This document shows, one piece after another, positions 48,516 through 59,280 of a stretch of 64,000 bases of DNA; the first letter of the stretch is position 1, and each line of letters starts with the position of its first letter. The DNA is from Arcuatula senhousia. Lineage: Eukaryota > Mollusca > Bivalvia > Mytilida > Mytilidae. The DNA lies in NCBI GenBank assembly GCA_963971305.1, contig OZ020311.1:6944001-7008000 (forward strand). Reading direction: 5' to 3'. The notes below the pieces were generated by a model. The model searched no databases. It worked only from the letters and a program-made list of their open reading frames with translations, and was not told where the DNA came from. Position numbers and translations under genes: made by a program.

Positions 48516-49805
48516 AAAAATGGTAGTCCCTTTTTTTTCAGATAAAAAATACACATTAAAGCAAGCTGCAGCATTTTTCTTTCTGTAATAGTTTTCAGTC
48601 TAAAAGGAAAATAACCCTGTGAGGTGTGGTTTGTCCACATCAACTCAATGGATACTTTTTGGGGCATAATGAGCTGAATATTTTAAAAGCAACAGATTTA
48701 TTTCTATCTGCAATATTTTCATTATGAATTGTAAAAAAAATATAAAATAACAGTTGTACCTTTAAAGGAAAACAAGTCTTTAAATTGGCACCTTTAATAA
48801 TAAAAACTTAAGCAGAGGTTTTTATAGAAATGGTTTTCTTTCCATGGATCAAGAGGACAAAAAGCACATACCAGGGGAAATCCGGTATTTAGTGTGCACT
48901 TTTGTAGCTAACGTTTTCCTATTAAGAAAGCATCATATTTCATCCTTCTGCAGTATTTTAATTTTTTTTTACCTCACACATGGCTATTGTTGGCCATGAG
49001 ATATCTTACCATGGCTTAGGTTCTGTTGTCTGTCATCAGTTTGCTCAACTTTTCAAAACACTTTTCAGAAACCAGAGATTGATTGTTAGGTGTTCTTCAC
49101 AAAATTATCATGTTGGATTTTAGATTTACAGAAACATGACTGTCATTGCTTGAAATACGGTAGGACATTGGTGTTGAGTAATTTATACCCCAAAAATTAC
49201 AACACAAAGAGCAAATAAGGATTTAAGGATCTTTGAAACCAAAAACTTTACAATAGTCTCTGTGAGTCGAAGTTGTCACATATGATCCCTCATAGGGTAA
49301 TGGTCCCTATTAAGTCAAAGACAGATTTTTTCCTATGTTTGCCAATCAGAATGAAAACTATTGTACATAGAGAAAAGATGTTGTTTGCTTAATAATTCAG
49401 CTTTAGAAATTCTACAAAAGTCTCCATAAATTCAATGTTGCTAGATGTCCCCTTTTAGAGGTTATGGTCCTTAAAAGGTTAAAAATCGTAGATTGAAGCC
49501 ATTTGTATACAGAGAAAAGTTTGCTTTAATGATCAGCTCAAGAACCTTTACAAACAAATATTTAAAGGTTCCACGTTGTAAGATGTTTATTTTAAGGTTA
49601 AACATTATGTTTTGACATACAGATATTGAATGAAAACGATCATTGTAGATCTATATAAAAGAAAAGTTGTTGCTTGCTTAAATGTTCAGATCAAGAGGCT
49701 CTATACAAAAGTCTTGGTTTGGCAGACCTTATCCTCGGAGATAAGTGTCATTCAGATGAGACTTGATAGAGTTTCACGACCTGAACATTACCTTTCTTCG
49801 TTTTT
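48516..49805. repeat. Degraded family-B-like tandem units
   Basis: From about 49,020 there are decayed words of family B: 'gtctctgtgagtcgaagttg' (20 nt), 'gaaaactattgtacatagag' (20 nt), 'gttgcttgcttaaatgttca' (20 nt). Unit order is preserved but both termini are lost. 48516-49000 is featureless AT-rich DNA. Confidence 0.5.
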
Positions 49806-50204
49806 GTCTTGCCTGTGACGAATAGTCCTGAAGGCGAGGCATCGGTATTACTTTCCGGCGGCAGAGTATTTTTTTTTTGTAAGACTTTAATTAAAATAAA
49901 TTACTTGAAAATTATAATAGCTAGTCATATTTGGTATACATACACTTGGGGTTTGTGGTCTACGCAACTGTCTCCATACAGTTTGACCCTGCTCCCATTT
50001 TACACTTCAACGTCTCTGTGAACTTGGGTCTTTTTTGGGTCGTAAACTTCTTTGTAAGACTTGTGAAAATAATTATTTGAAAAAGTATAATAGCTAGGTG
50101 TCTGATATTTGGTATAAAACATACACTTTCTTTGGGGTTTGATCTACGAGACTAGCTGGTGCCATGCCATATGACCCTGATCCTATTTTCTACCTTCCCA
50201 AGGA

Positions 50205-51185
50205 ACTTGAGATAAAGGACACAACAAATTGTAGGAAGTCTGCTTCATATTTAGATCTTCATTTTGAAATAGACTCTCAAGGAATTTTTTCAACAAAGCT
50301 CTATGACAAGCCGTATGACTTCATTTAACTTTCCAATGGTCAACTTTCCCTTCTTGTGTAGCAACATTCCGTCCGCTTAATTCATCTTATGGAGTTTACA
50401 TATCACAAATCATTCGTTACTCTAGAGCTTGCGGGAATTACATCGATTTCCTTGGCAGAGCGTCACGTTTGACACAGAAATTGCTAACACCGGTTGCTCT
50501 TCGGTTGGTGTCTTCACTCTAGAAATTTTACGGTAGACACCGTGCACTCGTAGACAAATATGGGATTTCTATCTCTCATAGGATTTTGTTTTGTCTTCAT
50601 TTTCCGGATTTGACACTCTGCATTGAAAATTGGCATCGCGACGGATGTGTTGCAGACAGGAACCGCTTATTTTTCCGGAGCACCTGAGTTCACTCTCATT
50701 ACGACTAGAGTTTGCATTGTTAATTGATATTCTGTAGTTTTTGTGTTTCCGTGTTTTTATGTTGTCTTTTTTTTTTCGTCCTGTCCTTGTATGTGTTACA
50801 CAGGCAAAATTTAGATATACGTCTACGTACGTTTGTAAAAACATGCGTCTGACGTAGCGTATAAACGTACGTTAATTAAACATATGTTTCTAACCGCCGT
50901 GGGGTAAACGTACGTCAAATAATTGTCAAAACATACGTCAGACGTACATTTTTTAAACGGTATAGTTTCCTAAAATGTATGAAATTATTCATTTAGTGTG
51001 TTTTATTATGAAATGAAAATATTGCCAAGATGAATTTTTAACGTTCGTCAAACGTACGCGGTTAGAAACACCAATTTAATATGCGTCAGATGACATGCGT
51101 TTAACGTACGCCAGACGCTCGTTAAACGCAGTATACATTTTGTCTGTGTACTGGTTTTGTCCCTGTCCCCTCGGACTTAGACATT
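50205..51185 (+). pseudogene. Retroelement reverse-transcriptase C-terminal fragment, frameshifted
   Basis: Three frames together show a reverse-transcriptase-type C-terminus: SASYLDLHFEID, then NFPFLCSNIPS, then YGVYISQIIRYSRACG...TQKLL and KFYGRHRALVDKYG, ending near 50,590. In my judgement this matches a retroelement RT family common in aquatic invertebrates; I am not certain of its class. At least two frameshifts and an in-frame TAG make it a dead copy. The 3' region continues with 'tttttccggagcacctgagt' (20 nt) and is split by the MITE at 50797-51150. The catalytic core is absent, so it is a short 5'-truncated insertion. Confidence 0.6.
50797..51150. mobile_element. CGTACG-rich MITE with 14-bp TIRs
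   Basis: TACACAGGCAAAAT (50797-50810) and ATTTTGTCTGTGTA (51137-51150) are inverted repeats with one mismatch. The interior holds about ten copies of acgtacgt-, cgtcagacgt- and gtttaacg-type words in both orientations. That makes it one of the most CpG-dense stretches of the window. There is no coding capacity. Confidence 0.65.
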
Positions 51186-51390
51186 CGGATACCCTATTGG
51201 TACATCTGCTTCTTTCAACGACTTTGTGAACTATGGGTCCTTTTTTCAGGGCGCAAACTTCTTTGTGGGACTTTTGTAGAAAATGAAATACTCGAAAAGT
51301 ATAAAAGTTAGACATCTGATATTTGGTATACAGGCAAATGTGACCCATTTTCAAAAACTTTGTGACTTTTTAAAATGTATAAGGTACGCA

Positions 51391-52794
51391 AAAATTCTAC
51401 TTACTCTGTTGTTTATCATTAAAAATCTTTTTCAGACACGGTTAACGGAACATAAAAATGTAATGGTAATGGTATTCCCAAAACGGATATAAAAGCGGAA
51501 GATTTAGTTTTGCTATTTATGCATATTTCAAGGAGTAATCAGCAATTTTTAGAATGATTGAAATTATAAAATATATTAAAAAAATAAATGAAGCCATACA
51601 AATGCAACTTAATTATAACAGCATTCTATTTACTCTGTTGTTAATGCTACGAACTGACAGCTTTACTTGACAATCCGCACGTTCGGATCACATTACTTAC
51701 TAACAGGGTTATTCACGAGCTTTGCAGGGAAAATGTGAATTTTCGGATCAAATCCATCACCTACTCTATTGACAGACTCATGTTATATATCCATAACAAA
51801 CAGATACTCGTTTGATCAGCACCTTGCTTGTCCAGAAAGAAATATTAGTCCTTGTTATACAAATCTTACTGAAGCTTACAACGGCAAACTGCAGTTTCCT
51901 GCACATTTTGCAACGACTTTTTGACAGGTTTAAACTGACTGGCCGTTTTCAGCCGCAAAGTGGTATCATTTTTTGTTGTGTTACAGCAGGTATGTTATAT
52001 ACTCTTGTGTCCCTGGTTACAGATGGTGAAAACTTTAGTCTAGTTCAATTCATTAAAACATGGAAATAAACACAAGACAGTTTATACATATAAGAAAAAG
52101 AAATAAAAAGATATGCTGTATAGGAAAAAATGGCGGGAAACTTTCCCTATTTTTTTCAACGTACAGTCATAGACCTGTAGATTATAATCTTATACTAATA
52201 TGAAGGTATCTGGTAGAATGTAAGTATTTTTAAAAACCCTTTACTAGTAATTGTCCAACACATTTGGTCATCAATACAAAGTTTTCGAGCATTGTTTTTC
52301 CTGATAAAAAAAATACGGAAAACCGCCGGAATTATGTCCGACTTGTAACCCGAATTTATTTTAACTTTTCAATGCCACAAGCGACATGGGTGGAAAATGA
52401 AAGTAGTAAAAAATTTTGAATGAGTTGATTTATAAAAATAATGGCAACAGCGGACTGGAATCCACTAGGCGAAGTTTATCTTCGGTAAATCATGCATTAT
52501 TTATAAACAAAAGATTGAAAGTAGCAGCTAATTGAAAAATCTCAAAGTACATATAATTGCTTGCAATATTACGTAGAAATTTACGATTAATTATTATACA
52601 CCTGATTAACTGTAGGGATCTAGGAACAAAAATGTATGAAAGCAACCCATGTCCCATGCATCCATCTCTTTAGTCAGAGAAGTAATTACCAAGCCCAGCT
52701 GGTAAAGGCTGGCTATATACCTGCCAAGCTTCTGGTACCACAATATTGTGTACATGTACAAATGTATCATTCTAAATGAGAGCCAGTCAGGTCA
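51391..52794. other. AT-rich non-coding stretch
   Basis: No repeat with clear ends, RNA gene or domain-bearing frame is seen. The frame at 51812-52069 has no recognisable motif. Confidence 0.45.
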
Positions 52795-53290
52795 ACTTCA
52801 GTGAAACATATTTATCTTTGTACAGAGAGTATTGGATGCGCAATCCAGATATAAGTTTTATTTCTTCTTTTAAACATAGAGTATTGGATACTCCAGATAT
52901 ATGTTTAATTTCTTCCTTTGTGCATAGAGTATTGGATGCTCAATCCAGATATAATTATGTTTAATTTCTTCCTTTGTACATGTACATAGACTATTGGATG
53001 CTCCAGATACTGTATATGTTGATTTTTTTCCCTTTGTTCATAGAGTATTGGATGCCCCAGATAAATGTTTACCCTTTCATGGTTATTGCAGCCATATTGG
53101 ATAGGGAGCAATTTTATTTTTTTGAAAGGAGGAGAGAATATTATACAAAATCGGGAAAAAATATGTGTGTAGCTAAGCAATAGAGCTGTTTTTATGACAT
53201 TTTCCCGAATTTTTGCCCCCTATTCAATATGGCTGCAATAACCGTTTCTTCCTTTTTACATAGAGTATTGGATGCTCAATCCAGATATAT
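52795..53290. repeat. Irregular tandem repeat 'agagtattggatgc'
   Basis: The core 'catagagtattggatgctc' followed by 'aatccagatata' and 'tttcttcctttgta' occurs about six times at roughly 50-65 bp spacing between 52825 and 53290. It is interrupted by the MITE at 53081-53243. Confidence 0.65.
53081..53243. mobile_element. 163-bp palindromic MITE in the tandem repeat
   Basis: The left arm ggttattgcagccatattgg (20 nt, from 53081) is mirrored by caatatggctgcaataacc ending at 53243. Pairing continues inward (atagggagc / gccccctat; tcgggaaaa / ttttcccga), so almost the whole element can fold into one hairpin. It sits inside one unit of the surrounding repeat. Confidence 0.7.
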
Positions 53291-53699
53291 GTTTAATGTG
53301 GCTATTGGTACTTTGCGGAACGGAACGGAACGAAACGGAACGGAACGGAACAAGTCAGGGGGTCCAATAAGGGGAAGCGATTTTTTGAATTTTTATTTCA
53401 GTATAGTTTAACTAAGTCTTATTTTAAAAATCCAAGGCTTTGAAATCATAACGGTTCCGAAAAGGAATTACCTCTGTAGCCGTCTAGCAGTATTACCGTT
53501 AATGATTATGTGTAAAATGCTTTAAAAATGTAGTTTTGGTCACAGTAACTTCGGTTTTACTCATTAACATGATCAATTATAAAAATACCTGTGACTGTCC
53601 GACATTGATAATCAGTGGAAGCAAGAATGGAAATACAATGGTCGAATTTTTAAAAGCAACGACTTTACCAACGTGTTGCGCAGTATACACGGACGAATA

Positions 53700-54206
53700 A
53701 AGCTTTACCTTTACCTTGTTTACCTTGTCCTTGAGATCTTCAATTAGGCATGTCGCCTCTCTGATCCGTTTCAATATTGTTTGTTGTGCCAGCTTCCGGT
53801 CCGTAAAAATCTGGTACAAATTTTATTGGAAAGTTCTTCCAATGTTTGTTTAGTGCACTTTTAAAACTATTTACAGTGCCTGTTTCGACTACAGTTGCGG
53901 GTAGAGAATTCCAAGTGTCAACTACTCTTTGTGTGAAGCTGAATTTACGTATATTTGTTCTGTTGTACTTTTTGTAGATTTTGTATTTGTGACCTCTTGT
54001 TGTTGTTCTATTAAGGGGGAACATTTTGTCTTTATTGTCGACTTTATCTATATTTTTCATGATTTTGAAAGTTTCCACCATATCCGATCTGGCTCTCCTA
54101 TATTGTAATGATGGTAATCCTAGAGTTTTCAGTCTGTTTCCATAGCTGAGATGGTTAATGTCCTTAACTAGTTTAGTTGCCCTGCGTTGAACATTTTCGA
54201 TGGAAG
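53700..54206 (-). pseudogene. 5'-truncated LINE reverse-transcriptase C-terminus
   Basis: On the minus strand the open frame from about 54206 to 53740 reads VQRRATKLVKDI, LGLPSLQYRRARSDMVE, then RVVDTWNSLPATVVE and a stop. This is the thumb and C-terminal region of a CR1/L2/Jockey-group LINE; the 3' end is a short (GGTAAA)n tail. It interrupts an array unit: the flanks 'cagtatacacggacg' and 'agtatatga.caattaag' are contiguous, apart from about ten bases, in the uninterrupted unit at 54525-54575. The catalytic core is absent. Confidence 0.75.
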
Positions 54207-55612
54207 TATATGATCAATTAAGTTCGTTGTCAGTCATATACATGTACATATATTCAATTTTTAAATCTTTTAATTTTGTTAAAAAAAATTATGGTTCCGT
54301 TCCGTTCCGCTAAATACCAATAGCCGGGGGATATTGGTACTTAACGGAACGGAACGGAACCATTTTTTTTTTTGCATTTCTAATGGGTTTTTTTTCTATT
54401 TTTTGCTGGAATGCAGGTAGGTGGAAGGTAAGAAATATGATATGAACGAAATGATATGGGATGAAGAACTATTACATATAATGGTCCCTAATGAGTTTTT
54501 AAAAGCAAAGACTTTACCAACGTGTTGTGCAGTATACACGGACGGATAACTCTCAAGTATATGACCAATTAAGTTCGTTGTCAGTCATATACATATACAT
54601 GTATTCAATTTTAAATTCTTTTGATTTTGGTAGAAAAAATAATTATGGTTCCGTTCCGTTCCGCTAAATACCAATAGCCGGGGGATAATGGTACTTTACG
54701 AAACGGAACGGAACCAGATTTTTGCTATATTTAAAATGATTTTTTATCATTTTTTTTTGGTGGCCGACTGATACAATGTATATAGAAGTAAAGAAAACAG
54801 TATTTAGAATCATTGGTATAAAAAGAAAGGATATGGATTCACATAATATAAAATTACGCGTTATTCTATTTCAAATCAAGATTCGGTTCAATCTGCCATG
54901 GAACGTCAGATGCTATATGGATTGAATGACAACAACTTTGCATGGAAGTCCCAAATGACACTGGGCAACGTCTTTCTGAAACAAAATACTGGTCATATAC
55001 ATTTGCCAACAACTTGAGCATAGTGTCACGGGCGTACAGGCAAAGTAGGCATGTTACAACTATATGACCAATATAAATGTTTATATGCGGTAGGCTCATG
55101 TACATATAATATTGAATATAAAACATGTATATTTGTTGGTGTTTTTAGAAAAAAAAATCTGGTTCCGTTCCGTTCCGCTAAATACCATTAGCCGGGGGAT
55201 ATTGGTACTTTACGGAACGGAACGGAACCAGATTTTTGCTATATTTAAAATGATTTTTTATCAATTTTTTTTTGGTGGCCGACTGATACAATGTATATAG
55301 AAGTAAAGAAAACAGTATTTAGAATTGTTGGTATAAAAAGAAAGGATATTGATTGACTAAATATAAAATAACGCATTATTCAATTTCAAATCAAGATTCA
55401 GTTCAATCCGCAATGGAACGTCAGATGCTATATGGATACATAAATTTTGAATGACAATAGCTTTGCATGGAAGTCCCAAATGACACTGGGCAACGTCTTT
55501 CTGAAACAAAGTACTGGTCATATACATTTGCCAATAACTTGAGCATAGTGTCACGGGCGTACGGACAAAGCAGGCATGTTACAACTATATGACCAATATA
55601 AATGTTTATATG

Positions 55613-55913
55613 TTGTTTACATATTTCCAAAATTTGAAAACATTTGGCTATTTCTTAAGAAAATAATAATTTTATCTGTTTACAATTGGTCATTGTTGTA
55701 ATATTTTGGGCTTCTGGTTTTGTTTGATCAAATCTAATGTTCTACCGGTTTTCCAAATTTTTTTTACTCCTAGCGTGTCTGATGAAGGTTAATCCAGAAA
55801 AGCGCTTCACACGCAGTGAAATTTTGCATTGTACATTTATCAAAATCATTTCAATATGTGGATTGTGTCTTTCTGGCACATATTCCATATTCTTTCGTTT
55901 TTAATATGCCATA
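55613..55913 (+). mobile_element. ~301-bp insertion with hammerhead-like motif
   Basis: Compared with the neighbouring units, which read 'tttatatgcggtaggctcat' (20 nt), this unit has 301 extra bases bounded by ATATG on both sides (55608-55612 and 55914-55918), a likely 5-bp duplication. Within it, CTGATGA (55780-55786) and GAAA (55798-55801) are flanked by gcgtgt (55774-55779) and acacgc (55810-55815), which pair perfectly. No protein is encoded. Confidence 0.55.
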
Positions 55914-57180
55914 GGCTCATGTACATATAATATTGAATATAAAACTTGTATATTTTTTTGTGTTTTTAGAAAAAAAATCTGGTTCCGTTCCGTTCCGCTA
56001 AATACCAATAGCCGGGGGATATTGGTACTTTACGGAACGGAACGGAACCAGATTTTTGCTATATTTAAAATGATTTTTTATCAATTTTTTTTTGGTGGCC
56101 GACTGATACAATGTATATAGAAGTAAAGAAAACAGTATTTAGAATCATTGGTATAAAAAGAAAGGATATGGATTGACAATATAAAATTACGCGTTATTCT
56201 ATTTCAAATCAAGATTCAGTTCAATCCGCCATGGAACGTCAGATGCTATATGGATTGAATGACAACAACTTTGCATGGAAGTCCCAAATGACACTGGGCA
56301 ACGTCTTTCTGAAACAAAATACTGGTCATATACATTTGCCTACAACTTGAGCATAGTGTCACGGGCGTACGGACAAAGCAGGCATGTTACAACTATATGA
56401 CTAATATAAATGTTTATATGCGGTAAGCTCATGTACATATAATATTGAATATAAAACATGTATATTTGTTGGTGTTTTTAGAAAAAAAAATCTGGTTCCG
56501 TTCCGTTCCGCTAAATACCATTAGCCGGGGGATATTGGTACTTTACGGAACGGAACGGACCCAGATTTTTGCTATATTGAAAATGATTTTTTATCAATTT
56601 TTTTTTTTGGTGGCCGACTGATACAATGTATATAGAAGTAAAGAAAACAGTATTAGAATCGTTGGTATAAAAAGAAAGGATATGGATTGACATAATATAA
56701 AATTACGCGTTATTCTATTTCAAATCAAGATTCAGTTCAATCCGCCATGGAAAGTCAGATGCTATATGGATTGAATGACAACAACTTTGCATGGAAGTCC
56801 CAAATGACACTGGGCAACGTCTTTCTGAAACAAAATACTGGTCATATACATTTGCCTACAACTTGAGCATAGTGTCACGGGCGTACGGACAAAGCAGGCA
56901 TGTTACAACTATATGACCAATACAAATGTGTAAATGCGATAGGCTCATGTACATATAATATTGAATATAAAACATGTATATTTGTTGTTTATAGAAAAAA
57001 AAATCTGGTTCCGTTCCGTTCCGCTAAATACCAATAGCCGGGGGATATTGGTACTTTACGGAACGGAACCAGATTTTTGCTATATTTTAAATGATTTTTT
57101 ATCAATTATTTTTTGTGCCCGACTGATACAATGTATATAGATAGTAAAGAAAACAGTATTTAGAAGCGTTGGTATAAAAA

Positions 57181-58310
57181 CTAGATGGAGCCTTCCCCGG
57201 AAGGCATATGTCGCCTGCGTATCTATGTTTGTTCGCCAAACAGGAAGTAGTTAATTTTCGGGCATAGAATTGCCTTACACCTATAAAAGTACTATGCGAT
57301 GAAGCTACATACCAAATATCAAGAGGCTGTGGCATGTTGTTGCCTGGAAAACTGCGACGAAAATTTGGCATCTATGTCCATTATGTATAAAACGTTAAGT
57401 TTTCGTCAAACAGGAAGTAGTTATTTTTCGGGCATAAAATCGCTTTACACCTTATAGTAATATGTGATGAAGCTACATACCAAATATGAAGAGGCTTTTG
57501 CATGTTGTTGCCTGGAAAAGTAAACTGCGACGAAAATTTGGCATTTATGTCCATTAAATATAAAACATTAAGTATTCGTCAAACAGGAAGTAGTTATTTT
57601 TCGGGCATAAAATCGCTTTACACCTTATAGTAATATGTGATGAAGCTACATACCAAATATGAAGAGGCTGTGGCATGTTGTTGCCTGGAAAAGTAAACTG
57701 CGACGAAAATTTGGCATTTATGTCCATTAAATATAAACATTAAGTATTCGTCAAACAGGAAGTAGTTATTTTTCGGGCATAAAATCGCTTTACACCTTAT
57801 AGTACTATGTGATGAAGCTACTTACCAAATATCAAGAGGCTGTGGCATGTAGTTGCCTAGAAAACTGCGACGAAATTTGGCATCTATGTCCATTATATAT
57901 AAAACGTTAAGTTTTCGTCAAACAGGAAGTACCTGTAGTTATTTTTCGGGCATAAAATCGCTTTACCCATTAAAATACTATGTGATGAAGCTACATACCA
58001 AATATCAAGAGGCTGTGGCATGTTGTTGCCTGGAAAACTGCGATGAAAATTTGGCATCTATGTCCATTATATATAAAACGTTAAGTTTTCGTCAATCAGG
58101 AAGTAGTTATTTTTCGGGCATAAAATCGCTTTACACATTAAAGTACTATGTGATGAAGCTACATACAAAATATCAAGAGGCTGTGGCATGTAGTTGCCTG
58201 GAAAACTGCGACGGAAATTTTTGTGACGCCGCAGGACGACGCAAGACGACGGATAGTGCCAAAGTAACCCTTATATGTCGCTTCTGCAACACGTTGCAGG
58301 CAACATAAAA
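57181..58310 (+). mobile_element. Tandem-core element inserted in the hairpin array
   Basis: It is inserted exactly within the unit word 'ggtataaaaa|gaaaggatat'. The ends are 'gaaggcatatgtcgcctgc' on the left and 'gttgcaggcaacataa' on the right, inverse to each other. The core is six units of about 172 bp with 'caaacaggaagtagttattt' (20 nt), 'gtgatgaagctacataccaa' (20 nt) and 'cctggaaaactgcgacg'. A related diverged unit is near 63,190-63,300. The open frames at 57853-58308 (+) and 57102-57371 (-) follow the repeats and contain no known domain. Confidence 0.75.
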
Positions 58311-59280
58311 AAAAGGATATAAATTGACATACTATAAAATGACGCATTATTTTATTTTAAATTAAGATTCAGTTCAATCCGCCAAGGAACGTTAGATGCT
58401 ATATGGACCTATATGGATACATATTTTTTGAATGACAATAGTTTTGCATGGAAGTCTCAAAAAGAAACTAGGGAATGTCTCTCTAAAACAAAACCATAAT
58501 GCATATTTACTGGTCATATACATTTGCCAACAACTTGAGCGTGTTGTCACGGGCGTACGGACAAAGCAGGCAAGTTACGACTATAATTATGACCAATGTA
58601 AATGATTAAACATATGTGGCAGGCTCATGCATTAATTGTTTGTGTTTTAGAAGAAAAAAAATCTGGTTCCGTTCCGTTCCGTTAAATACCAATAGCCGGG
58701 GGATATTGGTACTTTACGGAACGAAACGGAACCAGATTTTTCCTATATTTTATATGACTTTTTTTTATATTTCTTTTGGCTGGACTGATACAATGTAGAT
58801 ATAGAAAGTAAAGAAAACCGAATTCAGAACTTTTTGTATAAAAAGAAAGGATATGGATTGACATATAGAATATCGCGTTATTCTATTTTAAATTAAGATT
58901 TAGTTCAATCCGTCAAGAAACGCTAGATTCATATATGCATACATAATTTTTGAATGAAAACAGTTTTGCATGGAAGTCCCAAAAAGAAACTGGGGAATGT
59001 TTCTCTGAAACAAAATCATAATGCATATTTACTGGTCATATACATTTGCCAACAACTTGAGCGTGGTGTCACAGGCGTACGGACAAATCAGGCAAGTTAC
59101 GACTATAATTATGACCAATGAAAATGATTATACATATGTGGCAGGCTCATGCATTTGTTTGTGTTTTTAGAAGAAAAAAATCTGGTTCCGTTCCGTTCCG
59201 TTAAATACCAATAGCCGGGGGATATTGGTACTTTACGGAACGAAACGGAACCAGATTTTTTCTATATTTGTAAGTGATTT

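Larger units (their letters stand above)
49806..51390 (+). mobile_element. Family-C element broken by a nested retroelement
   Basis: The 5' terminus (gtcttgcctgtgacgaatag, 20 nt, at 49806) and about two family-C core units fill 49806-50205. Matching core sequence resumes at about 51190-51360 ('cgactttgtgaactatgggtc', 'gacatctgatatttggtata', 20 nt). The interval between is the reverse-transcriptase pseudogene below, so it was inserted later. No clean 3' terminus is found. Confidence 0.6.
53300..59280. repeat. Array of ~513-bp units each with a GGAAC/GTTCC hairpin
   Basis: Each hairpin reads GGTTCCGTTCCGTTCCG - taaataccaata - gccggggga - tattggtac - CGGAACGGAACGGAACC. Arms of 17 bp pair perfectly and inner arms pair TACCAATA/TATTGGTA. 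Copies are at 54293, 54647, 55161, 55981, 56494, 57007, 58665 and 59184, with a half copy and (GGAAC)n run at 53304-53351. Spacing is 513-519 bp where no insertion intervenes. The rest of the unit includes 'tggtggccgactgatacaat' (20 nt), 'gaacgtcagatgctatatgg' (20 nt) and 'gtgtcacgggcgtac'. There is no coding sequence. The short frames repeated in each unit, such as 54866-55126 and 55421-55630, are copies of one another. Confidence 0.85.

Noticed and set aside
51812..52069. 85-residue hydrophobic frame
   Set aside because: No motif, no splice or repeat context and AT-rich composition; not distinguishable from chance.
57853..58308. 151-codon + strand frame
   Set aside because: It lies within a six-unit tandem core; its internal repetition follows the DNA unit.
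53300..59280. CRISPR-like array
   Set aside because: The host is eukaryotic, units are about 513 bp with no short unique spacers, and no cas-like genes are present.
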